64,000 bases of DNA from Paraburkholderia mimosarum LMG 23256 = NBRC 106338 (GCF_000739815.1 NZ_BBJJ01000025.1:1-64000); one strand, 5' to 3'. Positions 1 through 9,515 are shown, counted from the first letter of the stretch. Notes: generated by a model from the letters alone, not told the origin. Made by a program: numbers and translations.

Positions 1-1001
1 TCGCCATACGCCTGAAGCTGCACCTCGCGCACCGACACCGTGTCCGTCTTCGTATCGACCACCCACACCGCCGGCTTGCCTGCGGGCTGGATCAGCGCGC
101 TCGAAGGAATTTCGATGGCGGGCGGCCGCTCGACCTTCATGTGGCCGGTGACCGTACTGCCCAGGCGCATGGCCGCCGGTGGATCGACCAGGCGCACCCT
201 GATCGCGAAGGTGCCGGTCACTGGATCGGCGCGCGGCGATACTTCGCGCACCTTACCGATTGCCGTCACCTGCGGGTTGCTGGCCAGCGCCACGACGATG
301 TCGGGGTTTTGCGGGGCGACGTCCTTGATGGCGGCGGGCACGTCGAATACCGCATCCACTGCGCCTTCGCGGGCGATCTGGACGATCATGCGGCCGGCCG
401 GCACCACCTCGCCCGGCTCGGCGCCGCGCGCCGTGACCACGCCCGCGACATCGGAAACGAGATCGGTATAGCTCAGGCGGTTCTGCGCGATGCTCACCAG
501 CGACTGCGCCGAATCGACCTGCGACTGGGTAATCTTCGCCATTGCTTCGGACTGCTCAAAGGAAGCGCGCGAGACGGCGTGCTCGGCGAGCAGATCGCGC
601 ATGCGGGTAAACATCGTGCGCGCTTCGAGCGCCTGGGCCTGGGCGGCGGCCAGCTGCGCGCGGGCGGACTGCAGGCTGCTTTCCTCGTTCATCCGGTCGA
701 GCCGCGCGAGCACCTGGCCGGGCCTCACGCGATCCCCGACATCGACGTTGCGGGCGATCATCCGTCCGTCGATACGGAACGACTGGTTGATCTCGGCCTG
801 TGCCTGCAGCCGGCCGGTGAGGGTGATGGTGCTTCCCGCGTCCTGCTTCTCTATCGTGATGACGCGCACCGGACGCACTTCGGCCACCGGCGCCTCTTCG
901 TTCTTGCGGCAGCCCGTCAACAGCGCACTTGCCGCCAGGACGCCCAGCGTCAAGGTCAAAGCCAGGGATACCGATCGCCCCGTTGCTTGTATGGCAAACA
1001 C
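1..1001 (-). CDS. RND efflux periplasmic adaptor (MFP/HlyD family), 3' end cut by window
   Basis: Periplasmic adaptor of a tripartite RND pump, linking the inner-membrane transporter to an outer-membrane channel. The start is taken as GTG at 1001 because GGGGGA lies about 8 nt upstream and translation gives a lipoprotein signal ending in LLTGC near residue 26. After it come the biotinyl-lipoyl half (about 45-90, RPVRVITIEKQ and GDRVRPGQVLARLD), an alpha-helical hairpin rich in Ala/Gln (about 95-160), the second lipoyl half (VTARGAEPGEVVPAG) and beta-barrel sequence up to the window edge. The RND partner should lie before position 1. The family is clear; the substrate is not. Confidence 0.9.
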   Translation of the reverse strand, partial: MFAIQATGRSVSLALTLTLGVLAASALLTGCRKNEEAPVAEVRPVRVITIEKQDAGSTITLTGRLQAQAEINQSFRIDGRMIARNVDVGDRVRPGQVLARLDRMNEESSLQSARAQLAAAQAQALEARTMFTRMRDLLAEHAVSRASFEQSEAMAKITQSQVDSAQSLVSIAQNRLSYTDLVSDVAGVVTARGAEPGEVVPAGRMIVQIAREGAVDAVFDVPAAIKDVAPQNPDIVVALASNPQVTAIGKVREVSPRADPVTGTFAIRVRLVDPPAAMRLGSTVTGHMKVERPPAIEIPSSALIQPAGKPAVWVVDTKTDTVSVREVQLQAYG

Positions 1002-1442
1002 TGATGTATTCCCCCGTATCCGTGGACAGGCTTCCCGTGTTCATCCGGGAACGACGACAACCGGAGTACCAGAACTACACTGCCTCGCGAATGACCGGCC
1101 AGTTCACGCAATGCCGCGATAGCACGCGGCATAACGTTGCCTATGCAACGAGTATCGGTAATCCAGCCACACCCGCTTCAGTCAGCCGAACAGCATCTCG
1201 CGCTTTGTTTTCGAACATCGGCCCAAGCGACCGTCATGCACGAGCAAAGACTAGCAAGTTTTTTATCGATCGGTATTTTGTGCTGCCATCTGCGACAGAA
1301 CTGCTCAAGGGCGCGCCAAAAGTACATGGTCACGGGGCTTTCATGGTCGAAGCGCACGTTTTATTCATACGAACGACAGTTTGTTTGCAATCCTTATAAC
1401 CCGTCATGATTGCGTTTCCAGGCTTCGGCGCTGACCAGGAAC
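1002..1442. other. 441-bp gap between two minus-strand genes
   Basis: No open frame here looks like a gene. The stretch should hold the promoter of the adaptor gene and any terminator of the kinase gene that ends at 1443. A locally AT-rich patch lies at about 1250-1300. I could not identify convincing -35/-10 boxes or a hairpin with a T-run. Confidence 0.5.
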
Positions 1443-4400
1443 CTATGCGTCTTGCAGAACGGCCGGTCGCAAGGCCATACGCACGAGGCGAACGATTTCG
1501 AGAAGTGCGTCCGCGCGCTCGGGCCGCTCCGCAAGCGCGAGGATCTGCGTGAGGATTTCGCGCAACCCGGCCGCGTCTGACAGGACACCGGCGCGCAATC
1601 GGCCGTCGAACGCTTCGAGCATGGCATGCGCCGCCGCGAGTCCGTCCTTCGATATCGTGCTCTCCATTTGAGCGCACTGCTGCGCGAGCGCGTCATAGCC
1701 AAATACGTTGAGCGCACCTTTTAGCGAATGCAGCTCCGCGAGCATCCGGCCCGCATCGCCATCGTCGTACGCTGCATGGAGCGCTGTCAGTGACGTTTCG
1801 CACGACCTCAGGAACGTCGAGCGCACCTGATCCGGAATAGCCCGCCCGCCCAGCACGCCATCACGCGAGCCCTCGCGGCCATCCGCCGGCATCGGCATAC
1901 GGGCTACGCCGGTGGCCTCCGATAATGTTTCCGACAACTGATCGAGCCGCAACGGCTTGATCACCAACCGTGTGATTCCAGCCGCCTCACATCGCGCGCG
2001 CTCCTCCAGCGTCGCGCTCGCCGTCGCGGCCACGATCGGCATCTCCGGCCAGCGCGCCTGGGCCTCGCGCGCGAGCCCATAGCCGTCCAGCACGGGCATC
2101 GCCAGATCCGTCAAGAGCACGTCGAAACGCTCCCGCGACAGACATTCCAGCGCGGCCTGTCCGTCTTCCGCCACATGCGGCTCGCAACCGAGCAGTTGCA
2201 ACTGCTCTTCGAATAACTGCCGGTTCACGGCGTTGTCTTCCGCAACCAGCACCTTCAGGCGACGCGACAGCACGCTTTGCGTCTCCATGGCGACCTCCAG
2301 CGGTTGATCCTGCAACGTATACCGCAACGCCGCCGCCAGTCCCTTCAGGCCGTAGCTCGACACCTTCACCACCTGTCCGGTGGCGACAGGATAGACGGGG
2401 CCCTCAGGACTGCAATCGATCATCCAGGACGATTCTGCGAGCAGCTCGCGCTCATCGTCCGCGTGCCAGGTGGCCCGCCCGCCGCAAAGAATCAGCGTGT
2501 CCGCCAACGCGAGCGTCTCTGGATCGAGTTGCGCCGGATGCCGGTAGGTCTGCACCTCGAGTCCCCACGCCTGAAGCGCCGCGACCGCATAGGCGTGCCA
2601 GGCGTCGGCATCCGCCACGAACAGCACCAGCTCGTGCGCGAACCGCGGCAGGTCCGGTGCCGGCAATGCCGCGCAGTCGCCCATCGGCAAGCGCACCGTA
2701 AACGTGCTGCCCTTGCCGGGCTCGCTGCTCACCGTGATCGTCCCGCCCATCGCACTCGCTAGCCGCGCGCACAATGCCAGCCCCAATCCCGTGCCGCCAT
2801 ATCGGCGGCTGATCGTCGCATCGACCTGGGTGAACGCCTGGAACAGGTTCGCCTGCTGCTCGCGCGATATTCCGATGCCGCTGTCTTCCACCTCGATCAC
2901 CAGCACGCCCTGGCGGCCATCGCGGGTGGGGTGATCGCTGGTGTCGATCTGCTCCGACAACCGCAGCGTCACCTCGCCCTGCTCCGTGAATTTGATGGCA
3001 TTCGACAACAGGTTGTTGATCACCTGGTCGAGCCGCGTCGGATCGCCCTGCATGGGCTGCGTCGCAGCGGTGCCGAATACCCCCGACAGCGTCAAGCCCT
3101 TCGCCCGCGCCAGCGGCCCGAAAATCGTCAGCGCCCGCGAGGCCACGTCCTGCGCATCGAACACGATGTGCTCCAGCGCCATCTCGCCCGCTTCGATCTT
3201 CGAGAAATCGAGCACGTTGCTCACGATCGCAAGCAAGCCGTCCGATGAACTGCGGATGGTCATCAGCCGGTCGCGCTGCAATGCGTCGAGCTGCGAGTGC
3301 GACAGCAGCTCCAGATTGCCGAGGATCGCATTGAGTGGCGTGCGGATCTCGTGGCTCATCGCCGCGAGGAACGCCGATTTCGCCGCGTTCGCCGAGTCAG
3401 CCGCCTGTTTCGCCTCCCGCAGCTGGCGCGCGAGATTCCTTTCCGCCGTCACGTCCGTGAACGCCGCCACCAGCACATCCTGCGCCTGATAACGAGCCGG
3501 CACGATACTCACCGAGAGATCCATCTGCCCGCCTTCACGCGTGGGCAGCGTCAGGTCTTCATGGGTGACGGCTTTCGCCCCGCTGGCCCCGCCGCGCGCC
3601 CGGTGACGTCGAACCAGTTCCGCAGCAAGAACTGGCTCTGGCGTGACCATCTGCCTGGCCGTGTTGATCATTGTCGGGCTGCTCAACAGCGCGCGCCCGC
3701 TGTCCACGGCGATCAGTTCCAGCCCGACAGGCGCCGTCTCGACCAGAGTACGGCTCAATTGCTCGCTCTCGAACACCCGCTGGGATTGGGTCAGAACGGG
3801 CTGGAAAACGCGTCGATTGAATAACAGAATGAGCGTCCACACCACGAGGAGGATGACGCCCGAGGTGGCTGCCGAGGCGCCAACCGGACCGCTCACGCCT
3901 CTTGCAATGGCACGCCACGACTCGATAAAAACGAGCGTCGCGCCCGTCGCGCCGATTGGCCAGACAAACATCACGTGGCCATCGCGATAGACGGTCCCCG
4001 TCGTCGCGGCGATGCTTTGCGAGCCCAGCGTTCGGGCGATAGTTAGGGACTCCATGTCAACCGCGCGCCCTGCGGCCGATGTGATCACCTTTCCATCGTG
4101 CCCGAAAAGCAGCAACGAACCATCAAAGCCGATTCTTCCGAGCGCAGCCGTGACAGTGGAGACAGGCAATTCATAAACCGCCACACCGAACGGCTTCTGG
4201 TTGTCGTCGAATACGGTCGCTGCGACTCGAATTGCCGGATCGCCGCTCAGAGGGCTTTCGTAGCTGGGCAACCAGCGAAGCGCCCTCCCACCCGTGCGGG
4301 GATCATGCGAAGGCGCGCCTTCCGGCGCGAGAAGATCGCCGTGGGGGCCAAACAATGCGGCCAACAGCCCGGCATGCCCGGAAAAAAGCGGCTCCATTCG

Positions 4401-4934
4401 GGCATCGCCGGGCCACGGCGTCGCCGCCACGAGCACGACCCCATGGTCAGGGCTGTACAACCATGCACGCAGGGCGCCGCCGTTTCGCTCAGCGGTTGCC
4501 GTCAGCGCACGGCTCATCTGATCCGCAAACTGGATATACCGCCCGACTGCCGCGCCAGACGAGGCAGCCGACGTGCCGACAATCGTCACAGGCACCTGAT
4601 CGGGGGACTGTTGCAAACGAAGCCTCTGGCCGTTTGCGTTGAATTGCTCGACAAGGGCCGGCGAGGCTCGCTCACCCGCGCGCCATGCAAGTTCGATGTA
4701 CCGGACGGAGTTTTGCACCAGCGCAACCTGGCTCATATACAGACCGGAAACCCGGTTCTCATTGAGCAGGACTTCCTGACGCTGAAGTGCGATATAGGCG
4801 CGCACGACGGATGCGACCTCGATGGCGAACGCGGCCAGCACGACCACCGTGATCACTGCCCCGCCGCCAAACATCAACAGATGCTGATAGCGGCGAAAGC
4901 GGTCCAGCAGATTGCCTTGCCCGGATCGTGTCAT
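1443..4934 (-). CDS. BvgS/EvgS-type hybrid sensor histidine kinase with receiver and HPt domains
   Basis: Membrane sensor kinase with a multistep phosphorelay (1163 aa). TM1 is at about 20-45, a periplasmic sensing region at about 46-340, TM2 at about 346-372 and a PAS-like segment at about 385-495. The HisKA domain has the phospho-acceptor His528 in AAMSHEIRTPLN. The ATPase has an N box at about 640 and G boxes DSGIG and GGTGLGL. A receiver-like region without the Asp pocket lies at about 766-880, followed by a true receiver with Asp943 (LLTDLAMP) and Lys993, and an HPt domain with His1069 (ELHSLKGAL). The next gene upstream is its paralogue in the same order, and a response regulator is divergent at 8697, so the three probably form one signalling set. 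The signal is unknown; the periplasmic region is not the Venus-flytrap tandem of BvgS. Confidence 0.93.
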   Translation of the reverse strand: MTRSGQGNLLDRFRRYQHLLMFGGGAVITVVVLAAFAIEVASVVRAYIALQRQEVLLNENRVSGLYMSQVALVQNSVRYIELAWRAGERASPALVEQFNANGQRLRLQQSPDQVPVTIVGTSAASSGAAVGRYIQFADQMSRALTATAERNGGALRAWLYSPDHGVVLVAATPWPGDARMEPLFSGHAGLLAALFGPHGDLLAPEGAPSHDPRTGGRALRWLPSYESPLSGDPAIRVAATVFDDNQKPFGVAVYELPVSTVTAALGRIGFDGSLLLFGHDGKVITSAAGRAVDMESLTIARTLGSQSIAATTGTVYRDGHVMFVWPIGATGATLVFIESWRAIARGVSGPVGASAATSGVILLVVWTLILLFNRRVFQPVLTQSQRVFESEQLSRTLVETAPVGLELIAVDSGRALLSSPTMINTARQMVTPEPVLAAELVRRHRARGGASGAKAVTHEDLTLPTREGGQMDLSVSIVPARYQAQDVLVAAFTDVTAERNLARQLREAKQAADSANAAKSAFLAAMSHEIRTPLNAILGNLELLSHSQLDALQRDRLMTIRSSSDGLLAIVSNVLDFSKIEAGEMALEHIVFDAQDVASRALTIFGPLARAKGLTLSGVFGTAATQPMQGDPTRLDQVINNLLSNAIKFTEQGEVTLRLSEQIDTSDHPTRDGRQGVLVIEVEDSGIGISREQQANLFQAFTQVDATISRRYGGTGLGLALCARLASAMGGTITVSSEPGKGSTFTVRLPMGDCAALPAPDLPRFAHELVLFVADADAWHAYAVAALQAWGLEVQTYRHPAQLDPETLALADTLILCGGRATWHADDERELLAESSWMIDCSPEGPVYPVATGQVVKVSSYGLKGLAAALRYTLQDQPLEVAMETQSVLSRRLKVLVAEDNAVNRQLFEEQLQLLGCEPHVAEDGQAALECLSRERFDVLLTDLAMPVLDGYGLAREAQARWPEMPIVAATASATLEERARCEAAGITRLVIKPLRLDQLSETLSEATGVARMPMPADGREGSRDGVLGGRAIPDQVRSTFLRSCETSLTALHAAYDDGDAGRMLAELHSLKGALNVFGYDALAQQCAQMESTISKDGLAAAHAMLEAFDGRLRAGVLSDAAGLREILTQILALAERPERADALLEIVRLVRMALRPAVLQDA

Positions 4935-5076
4935 AGGTTCCGGAGGTGCCGACGCTTGCGCCGGGTGCCTCGCCTTGAAGTGGCTTGATCAGCAGGTTGC
5001 CGCCCGATTATCCACCGCGCGGCGAAACGGCGAACGCTGGATGACCTGCGGCAGGACAGCGCCATTCCTCACCGCG

Positions 5077-6177
5077 TCACGTCTCGACTTCCTCGACGCC
5101 GCGACCCATCGCGTCAAACTCGCTCTTCCCGACCGCGCCGAGGCCATCGCGCCTGATTCGCGCATCCAGTTCGGCATGCCTCGCGGCGAGCTCACCGTAT
5201 CCGAGCACGCTCAGCGCACCACGCATCGAATGCAGCTGCGCCAGCACCGCTGCCGCGTCACCGGCATCGTAGGCGGCCTCGATTTCCATCCGCGAAGTTT
5301 CGCGCGACGCCAGGAGCGCCTTCAGCATCTGCGCGGGCAATGGCCGGCCACCCAGCATGCCAGCACGCGCAACCCCGCTCGCGCCAGCTCCCGCGACCAC
5401 GCCCGGCACGCCAGTCACCGCCGACAACGTCGCCGCCAGATCGGCGAGCTGCAATGGCTTGATCACCACCCGCGCGACGCCGGCGGCCTCGCAACGCGCG
5501 CGCTCCTCAGGCGTCGCGTTGGCGGTCGCCGCGACGACCGGCATCTCCGGCCAGCGCAAGCTCGCCTCGCTCGCCAGCGCATAGCCGTCCAGCACCGGCA
5601 GCGCCAGATCCGTCACCAGCACGTCGAAGCGCTCGCGCTGGAGACATTCGAGCGCACCCTGGCCGTCCTCAGCCAGATGCGTCTCGCAGCCCAGCAGGCT
5701 GAACTGCTCCTCGAAAAGCCGCCGGTTTACCGCGTTATCCTCTGCCACCAGCACCTTGAGTCTGCGCGAAAACACGCGCTGCACGTCCTCGCCGGCCGCG
5801 AGCGGCTCGCCCTCCAGCGTGTACCGTAATGCCGCCGCCAATCCCTTCAGGCCGTAGCAGGAGACCTTGACCTGGCCGCCGGCCGCAACCGGGCAGGCTG
5901 GCCCGTCGACACCGCAATCGATGATCCACGCCGCCTCCTCGGCGAGGCGGCGCTCGTCATCCGTGTGCCAGGTGTCGTGCTCGCCGCAGATGATCAGCGT
6001 CTGTGCTTCCTCCAGCATCGCCTGATCGATCTGCGCCGGATCGTGGCACGCCTGCACGCTCAAGCCCCATGCCTCGAGCGCCGCCACCGCGTAGGTGTGC
6101 CATACGTCGGCGCGGGCGAGAAACAGCACGCGCTCACCCGCGAAACGCGGCATGTCCGGCGCCGCGTCCCATGCGTG
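5077..6177 (-). CDS. Receiver-HPt part of the second hybrid kinase, separated by a frameshift
   Basis: This is the C-terminal part of the kinase that begins at 8413, read in another frame. It aligns residue by residue with the same region of the 1443-4934 kinase: a degenerate receiver-like stretch (PRFAGERVLFLARADVWH), a receiver with Asp in VTDLALPVLDGYA and Lys in VIKPLQL, and an HPt domain with His in QLHSMRGALSVLGY. It has no convincing start or ribosome site of its own. Removing one base from the G7 run at 6178-6184 (minus sense) joins it to the upstream frame and gives about 1111 aa. As the sequence stands it is translated only if slippage, phase variation or a sequencing error restores the frame. 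Confidence 0.8.
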   Translation of the reverse strand, partial: HAWDAAPDMPRFAGERVLFLARADVWHTYAVAALEAWGLSVQACHDPAQIDQAMLEEAQTLIICGEHDTWHTDDERRLAEEAAWIIDCGVDGPACPVAAGGQVKVSCYGLKGLAAALRYTLEGEPLAAGEDVQRVFSRRLKVLVAEDNAVNRRLFEEQFSLLGCETHLAEDGQGALECLQRERFDVLVTDLALPVLDGYALASEASLRWPEMPVVAATANATPEERARCEAAGVARVVIKPLQLADLAATLSAVTGVPGVVAGAGASGVARAGMLGGRPLPAQMLKALLASRETSRMEIEAAYDAGDAAAVLAQLHSMRGALSVLGYGELAARHAELDARIRRDGLGAVGKSEFDAMGRGVEEVET

Positions 6178-8413
6178 CCCCCCCGAGCGGCAAGCGCACA
6201 GTAAACACGCTGCCTTCGCCCGGTGCGCTCCGTACAGCAATCGAGCCGCCCATCGCATCGATCAACCGTGCGCACAGCGCCAAACCGAGCCCCGTGCCCC
6301 CAAAGCGGCGGTTGATCGTCGCATCTGCTTGGCTGAATGCCCGGAAGAGCAGCGCTTGCTGTTCCAGCGACATACCGACGCCGCTGTCTTCGACCTCGAT
6401 CACGAGCTGACCGCCCCGAACGGAATCACCCGCCTCGACGGACATGCGCAACGTGACCTCACCGCGTTCGGTGAACTTGATCGCGTTCGACAGCAGATTG
6501 TTCATCACTTGTCCGAGCCGCGTCGGATCGCCTTGCATCGGCTGTGTGAGCGCGGGACCGAATGCTCCCGACAACGTCAGGCCTTTCGCGCGCGCCACCG
6601 GTCCGAACATCGCGAGCGCCCGCGTGGCCACCTCATGCGCGTCGAAGGCGAGGTGCTCAAGCGTCATCTCGCCGGCCTCGATCTTCGAGAAGTCGAGCAC
6701 GTCGCTGACGATAGCAAGGAGTCCTTGCGATGACTGCCGAACCGTCTTCAGACGATCGCGCTGCAACGCAGCGAGCGGCGAGCAGGACAGCAATTCCAGA
6801 TTCCCGATGATCGCATTCAGCGGCGTGCGGATCTCATGGCTCATCGCCGCGAGGAACGCCGACTTCGCCGCATTGGCCGAGTCGGCCGCCAGCTTCGCCT
6901 CGCGCAGCCGACGCTCGATCTGCCTTTGCGCCGTCACGTCGGTGAACGCCGTGACGAGCACATCCTGCCCCTGGTAGCGTGCCGGCGCGGCGCTTACCGA
7001 GAAGTCCATCGTCGCGCCGTCGTGCGCGGGCAACGACCAGTCCTCATGCACAAGGCTGTTCGCGCCCGGCGTGCCCTCACGCTGCCGATAGCGCCGCACC
7101 AGCTCCGCCGTCAGCGTCTCTTCCGGCATGGCCAGGCGCGCGGCGGCGTCGATCATCGCGGGACTACGCAAAAGCGGCTCGCCGCTCTCAACGGCGATGA
7201 GCGCGAGTCCGACAGGCACCGTCTCGATCAGCGTACGGCTCAGATGTTCGCTTTCGAACACACGCCGCGAGCGCTCGAGCACGGGCCGGTACATGCGAAG
7301 CTTGAAATAAATCAGAAAGATCCACATCACCGACAACGTCGCGATCGTCGCCGCCGCACCGACAGTTGCCTCGCGGCCAATGCTCGCGAGAACGTCGCGC
7401 CATGTGATCGCGTAGACGAGAACCCAGCCCGTATCGCCAAGACGATCGGAGATCGTGAATACGCCGTCGTGCGCGATTTCTATTTTGCGGTGGCCGATCG
7501 ACGTCACCATGGCCGCCACCTGCATGCGTTGGACCAGCGCGGGATCGACGGCCTCCCCGGCCGTGCTCGCGACGATTGCCCCGTTTTGGCCGATGACCAT
7601 ATAGATCCCGTCGAGCGTATCGACACTCAGCGGCGAAGTGAGAACCTCCGGGGCATACTCGGTGACGAGCGTCGCGACTTGCGCCCCCTCGTCGAGAACC
7701 GGGGCGGCAAGACGAATCGCCATCTTTCCGGTCAGTGGGCTGATGGTCGGCGCCATCCATGTGATGGGTCGGCGCGCGTCAGCCTGTTCTTCGGGACGCA
7801 GCACGCTCAGCTCATCGAGCCCACTGCCCAAGGCCTCGATCAGGCGCTCGCGCCCGCCACCGGCACCGGTCATCAGCGCCCGACTGGACTGCGGCGCAGT
7901 GAGGATCCCTGCAAGATTGCGCTCTTTGGCAATGAAATAGCGGTTCGCCTCCTTCCCGCGCAGCCGCGCGTTGACTGCGCTCACGCGTCCCATTCGTGCG
8001 GTGAGACCGACGTAACGACGCAGCAGTTCGTCCTGCGGCAATTTGCCATGGATTCCTGACAATATGGGTGAAAGCGAAGCGGACGGCGGTTGAAGCACGA
8101 ATGCATAGCCGTTCGTGCCGAAACGCTCGACGAGCGCGGGGTCGATGTGATCCTCCTCGCGCCATGCCAGCTCGCCCGCGACGAGGGTCGAGCGGAACAG
8201 CGATTCGCTCGACTTGATTTCGTCCATGACGAGGTTGCGGCCGACGAGGAAAGCCTGCCGCTCGTCGGCGAGATGTTCAGCGACCGTCGACCAGATCACG
8301 ACCCCGAAAGCGAACAGGATCATCAGCGAAATGACCACGCCGCCGCCGAAAATGAGCCATTGCTTGTAACGATGCAACTGACCTAAAACCTCGTTTTGGG
8401 GACGGGAAGACAT
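6134..8413 (-). CDS. BvgS/EvgS-type sensor histidine kinase, truncated at the ATPase end by a +1 shift
   Basis: Paralogue of the 1443-4934 kinase. TM1 is at about 19-42, a periplasmic sensor at about 43-345, TM2 at about 350-372, a PAS-like region at about 390-495, the HisKA domain has His526 (AAMSHEIRTPLN), and the HATPase has N and G boxes ending GSVFTVRLPLGG. After residue 745 the frame runs out of homology (ARMGRGAGHAAFRG) and stops at 6134, while the homologous receiver and HPt follow in another frame. A 759-aa product would keep sensing and autokinase domains but could not pass phosphate through its own receiver and HPt. It might act through the intact paralogue or be inactive. Confidence 0.85.
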   Translation of the reverse strand: MSSRPQNEVLGQLHRYKQWLIFGGGVVISLMILFAFGVVIWSTVAEHLADERQAFLVGRNLVMDEIKSSESLFRSTLVAGELAWREEDHIDPALVERFGTNGYAFVLQPPSASLSPILSGIHGKLPQDELLRRYVGLTARMGRVSAVNARLRGKEANRYFIAKERNLAGILTAPQSSRALMTGAGGGRERLIEALGSGLDELSVLRPEEQADARRPITWMAPTISPLTGKMAIRLAAPVLDEGAQVATLVTEYAPEVLTSPLSVDTLDGIYMVIGQNGAIVASTAGEAVDPALVQRMQVAAMVTSIGHRKIEIAHDGVFTISDRLGDTGWVLVYAITWRDVLASIGREATVGAAATIATLSVMWIFLIYFKLRMYRPVLERSRRVFESEHLSRTLIETVPVGLALIAVESGEPLLRSPAMIDAAARLAMPEETLTAELVRRYRQREGTPGANSLVHEDWSLPAHDGATMDFSVSAAPARYQGQDVLVTAFTDVTAQRQIERRLREAKLAADSANAAKSAFLAAMSHEIRTPLNAIIGNLELLSCSPLAALQRDRLKTVRQSSQGLLAIVSDVLDFSKIEAGEMTLEHLAFDAHEVATRALAMFGPVARAKGLTLSGAFGPALTQPMQGDPTRLGQVMNNLLSNAIKFTERGEVTLRMSVEAGDSVRGGQLVIEVEDSGVGMSLEQQALLFRAFSQADATINRRFGGTGLGLALCARLIDAMGGSIAVRSAPGEGSVFTVRLPLGGARMGRGAGHAAFRG
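6178..6184. repeat. C7 homopolymer at the kinase/receiver frameshift
   Basis: Seven consecutive C on the plus strand (G7 in the gene). With six G the reading would be Leu-Gly-Gly-His-Ala-Trp-Asp and continue into the receiver and HPt. With seven the frame ends 44 bases later. The tract lies exactly where homology changes frame, so it is the likely site of the shift. Confidence 0.8.
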
Positions 8414-8534
8414 GGCGACACCGGTTGATTTTCATGGATCAACAGCGCGCTTCATGCATCTCACCCGCGTGGGCGCACCGACCGGATCGATTATCGCGAC
8501 GCGCCCGCGCCTCAGGACAAGAACACCTTATAAA

Positions 8535-8581
8535 TCAGACAGATACGTCGGAAATTCGCCCCTATATCAGACTAGTCAGAC
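8535..8581. promoter_or_regulatory. Three TCAGAC repeats between the kinase and regulator genes
   Basis: TCAGAC occurs at 8535-8540, 8567-8572 and 8576-8581, in the 283-bp gap between the divergent kinase (8413) and response regulator (8697). The two downstream copies are 9 bp apart, close to one helical turn. The spacing suggests binding of a dimeric regulator, possibly the adjacent response regulator acting on its own promoter. This is inference from position and repetition only. Confidence 0.3.
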
Positions 8582-8696
8582 GTGAACGGACGACTTCGAG
8601 CCGAGGTCCGGCCAGGTTGCCGGATCTTTCGGTCGGTTTCGGGTACATTAAGTCGGACGTCGCCTGTCAGTGCATCGTGTCTACGCGGAGATTGGC

Positions 8697-9380
8697 ATGA
8701 GCAGAATGAAAATCCGTCTTGTGCTTGCCGACGATCATCCCGCGCTGCTTTCGGGCATCAAGCACGATCTGGCCGGCGTGCCGACGCTAGAAATCGTAGG
8801 CGAGGCAGCCGACTCGGGCGAGCTCGTCAAGATCCTGCAGAGCAAACCCTGCGATGTCCTGATTACCGATTACGCAATGCCCGGTGGCGAGTACGGCGAC
8901 GGCCTGACGCTCCTCTCCTACCTGCGGCGCACCTGGCCGGCGCTCAAGATCGTGGTCTTCACGATGATCGAAAACCCCGCCATCACGCGCGAAATCGCGA
9001 AACTGGGCGTGCAGTCGGTGCTGAGCAAGGCCCACGACACGAGCCACCTGATCTCGGCGGTTCACGCCGTGCATGCCGGCGCCACCTATTTTCGTGCGTC
9101 GCCTCGCGAAACCGAAGACGCCGCTCCCGATCTCGCCCTTGCGAGGAACCCGCGCGCGCTGACGCTGAGCACGCGTGAGACGGAAGTGATCCGGCTTTTC
9201 GTGTCGGGAATGTCGGTGAATGAAATCGCCGACCAGCTGCATCGCACGAAGCAGACAATCAGCGCCCAGAAAACGCGCGCGATGCGCAAACTCGGTATCG
9301 AGCGCGACGCCGATCTGTTCCGGTTCGCGTTCGAAGCGGGGCTCGGTGTCGCGACCGACGGCCCGCGCCAGGATGGCTGA
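8697..9380 (+). CDS. RcsB/BvgA-type LuxR-family response regulator
   Basis: DNA-binding response regulator of 227 aa. The receiver has the acidic pair Asp12-Asp13 (LVLADDHPALL), the phospho-acceptor Asp58 (VLITDYAMPGG), and the GDGLTLLSYLRR stretch typical of RcsB. A LuxR helix-turn-helix follows (LSTRETEVIRLFVSGMSVNE, then TKQTISAQKTRAMRKLG). The start at 8697 is preferred over an upstream ATG at 8670 because GGAG lies 6 nt before it. Divergent from the two hybrid kinases, it is their likely partner, phosphorylated from the HPt domain. Its targets are unknown. Confidence 0.92.
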   Translation: MSRMKIRLVLADDHPALLSGIKHDLAGVPTLEIVGEAADSGELVKILQSKPCDVLITDYAMPGGEYGDGLTLLSYLRRTWPALKIVVFTMIENPAITREIAKLGVQSVLSKAHDTSHLISAVHAVHAGATYFRASPRETEDAAPDLALARNPRALTLSTRETEVIRLFVSGMSVNEIADQLHRTKQTISAQKTRAMRKLGIERDADLFRFAFEAGLGVATDGPRQDG

Positions 9381-9475
9381 GCAAGCCGGGGATCTCGCCC
9401 GCCGCAATCAGCCCAATATCGACCGTTCGAAAAGTGAATTTCCGGAGATTGAAAAACATCGAACGTGTCCCCGCA

Positions 9476-9504
9476 TTGACAATGCCGCAGGTGCCCCATA
9501 AGAT
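9476..9504 (+). promoter_or_regulatory. Sigma70-type promoter of the GntR gene
   Basis: TTGACA at 9476-9481, then a 17-bp spacer, then TAAGAT at 9499-9504. This is near consensus in hexamers and spacing. The predicted start of transcription, near 9511, falls within the operator-like word at 9506-9515, so a repressor bound there would block the promoter. Confidence 0.65.
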
Positions 9505-9505
9505 G

Positions 9506-9515
9506 AATTCAGAAT
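9506..9515. promoter_or_regulatory. Putative GntR operator, copy 1 (gntR promoter)
   Basis: The word AATTCAGAAT contains the near-palindrome ATTC-A-GAAT, typical in size for FadR-subfamily GntR operators. The same ten bases occur at 12930-12939 and, reversed, at 12748-12757, both in the control region of the adjacent catabolic genes. Its place directly after the -10 box fits autorepression. Confidence 0.6.

Noticed and set aside
141..1004. A 287-codon plus-strand open frame at the window start
   Set aside because: Antisense to the efflux adaptor, whose minus-strand frame has a lipobox and lipoyl domains.
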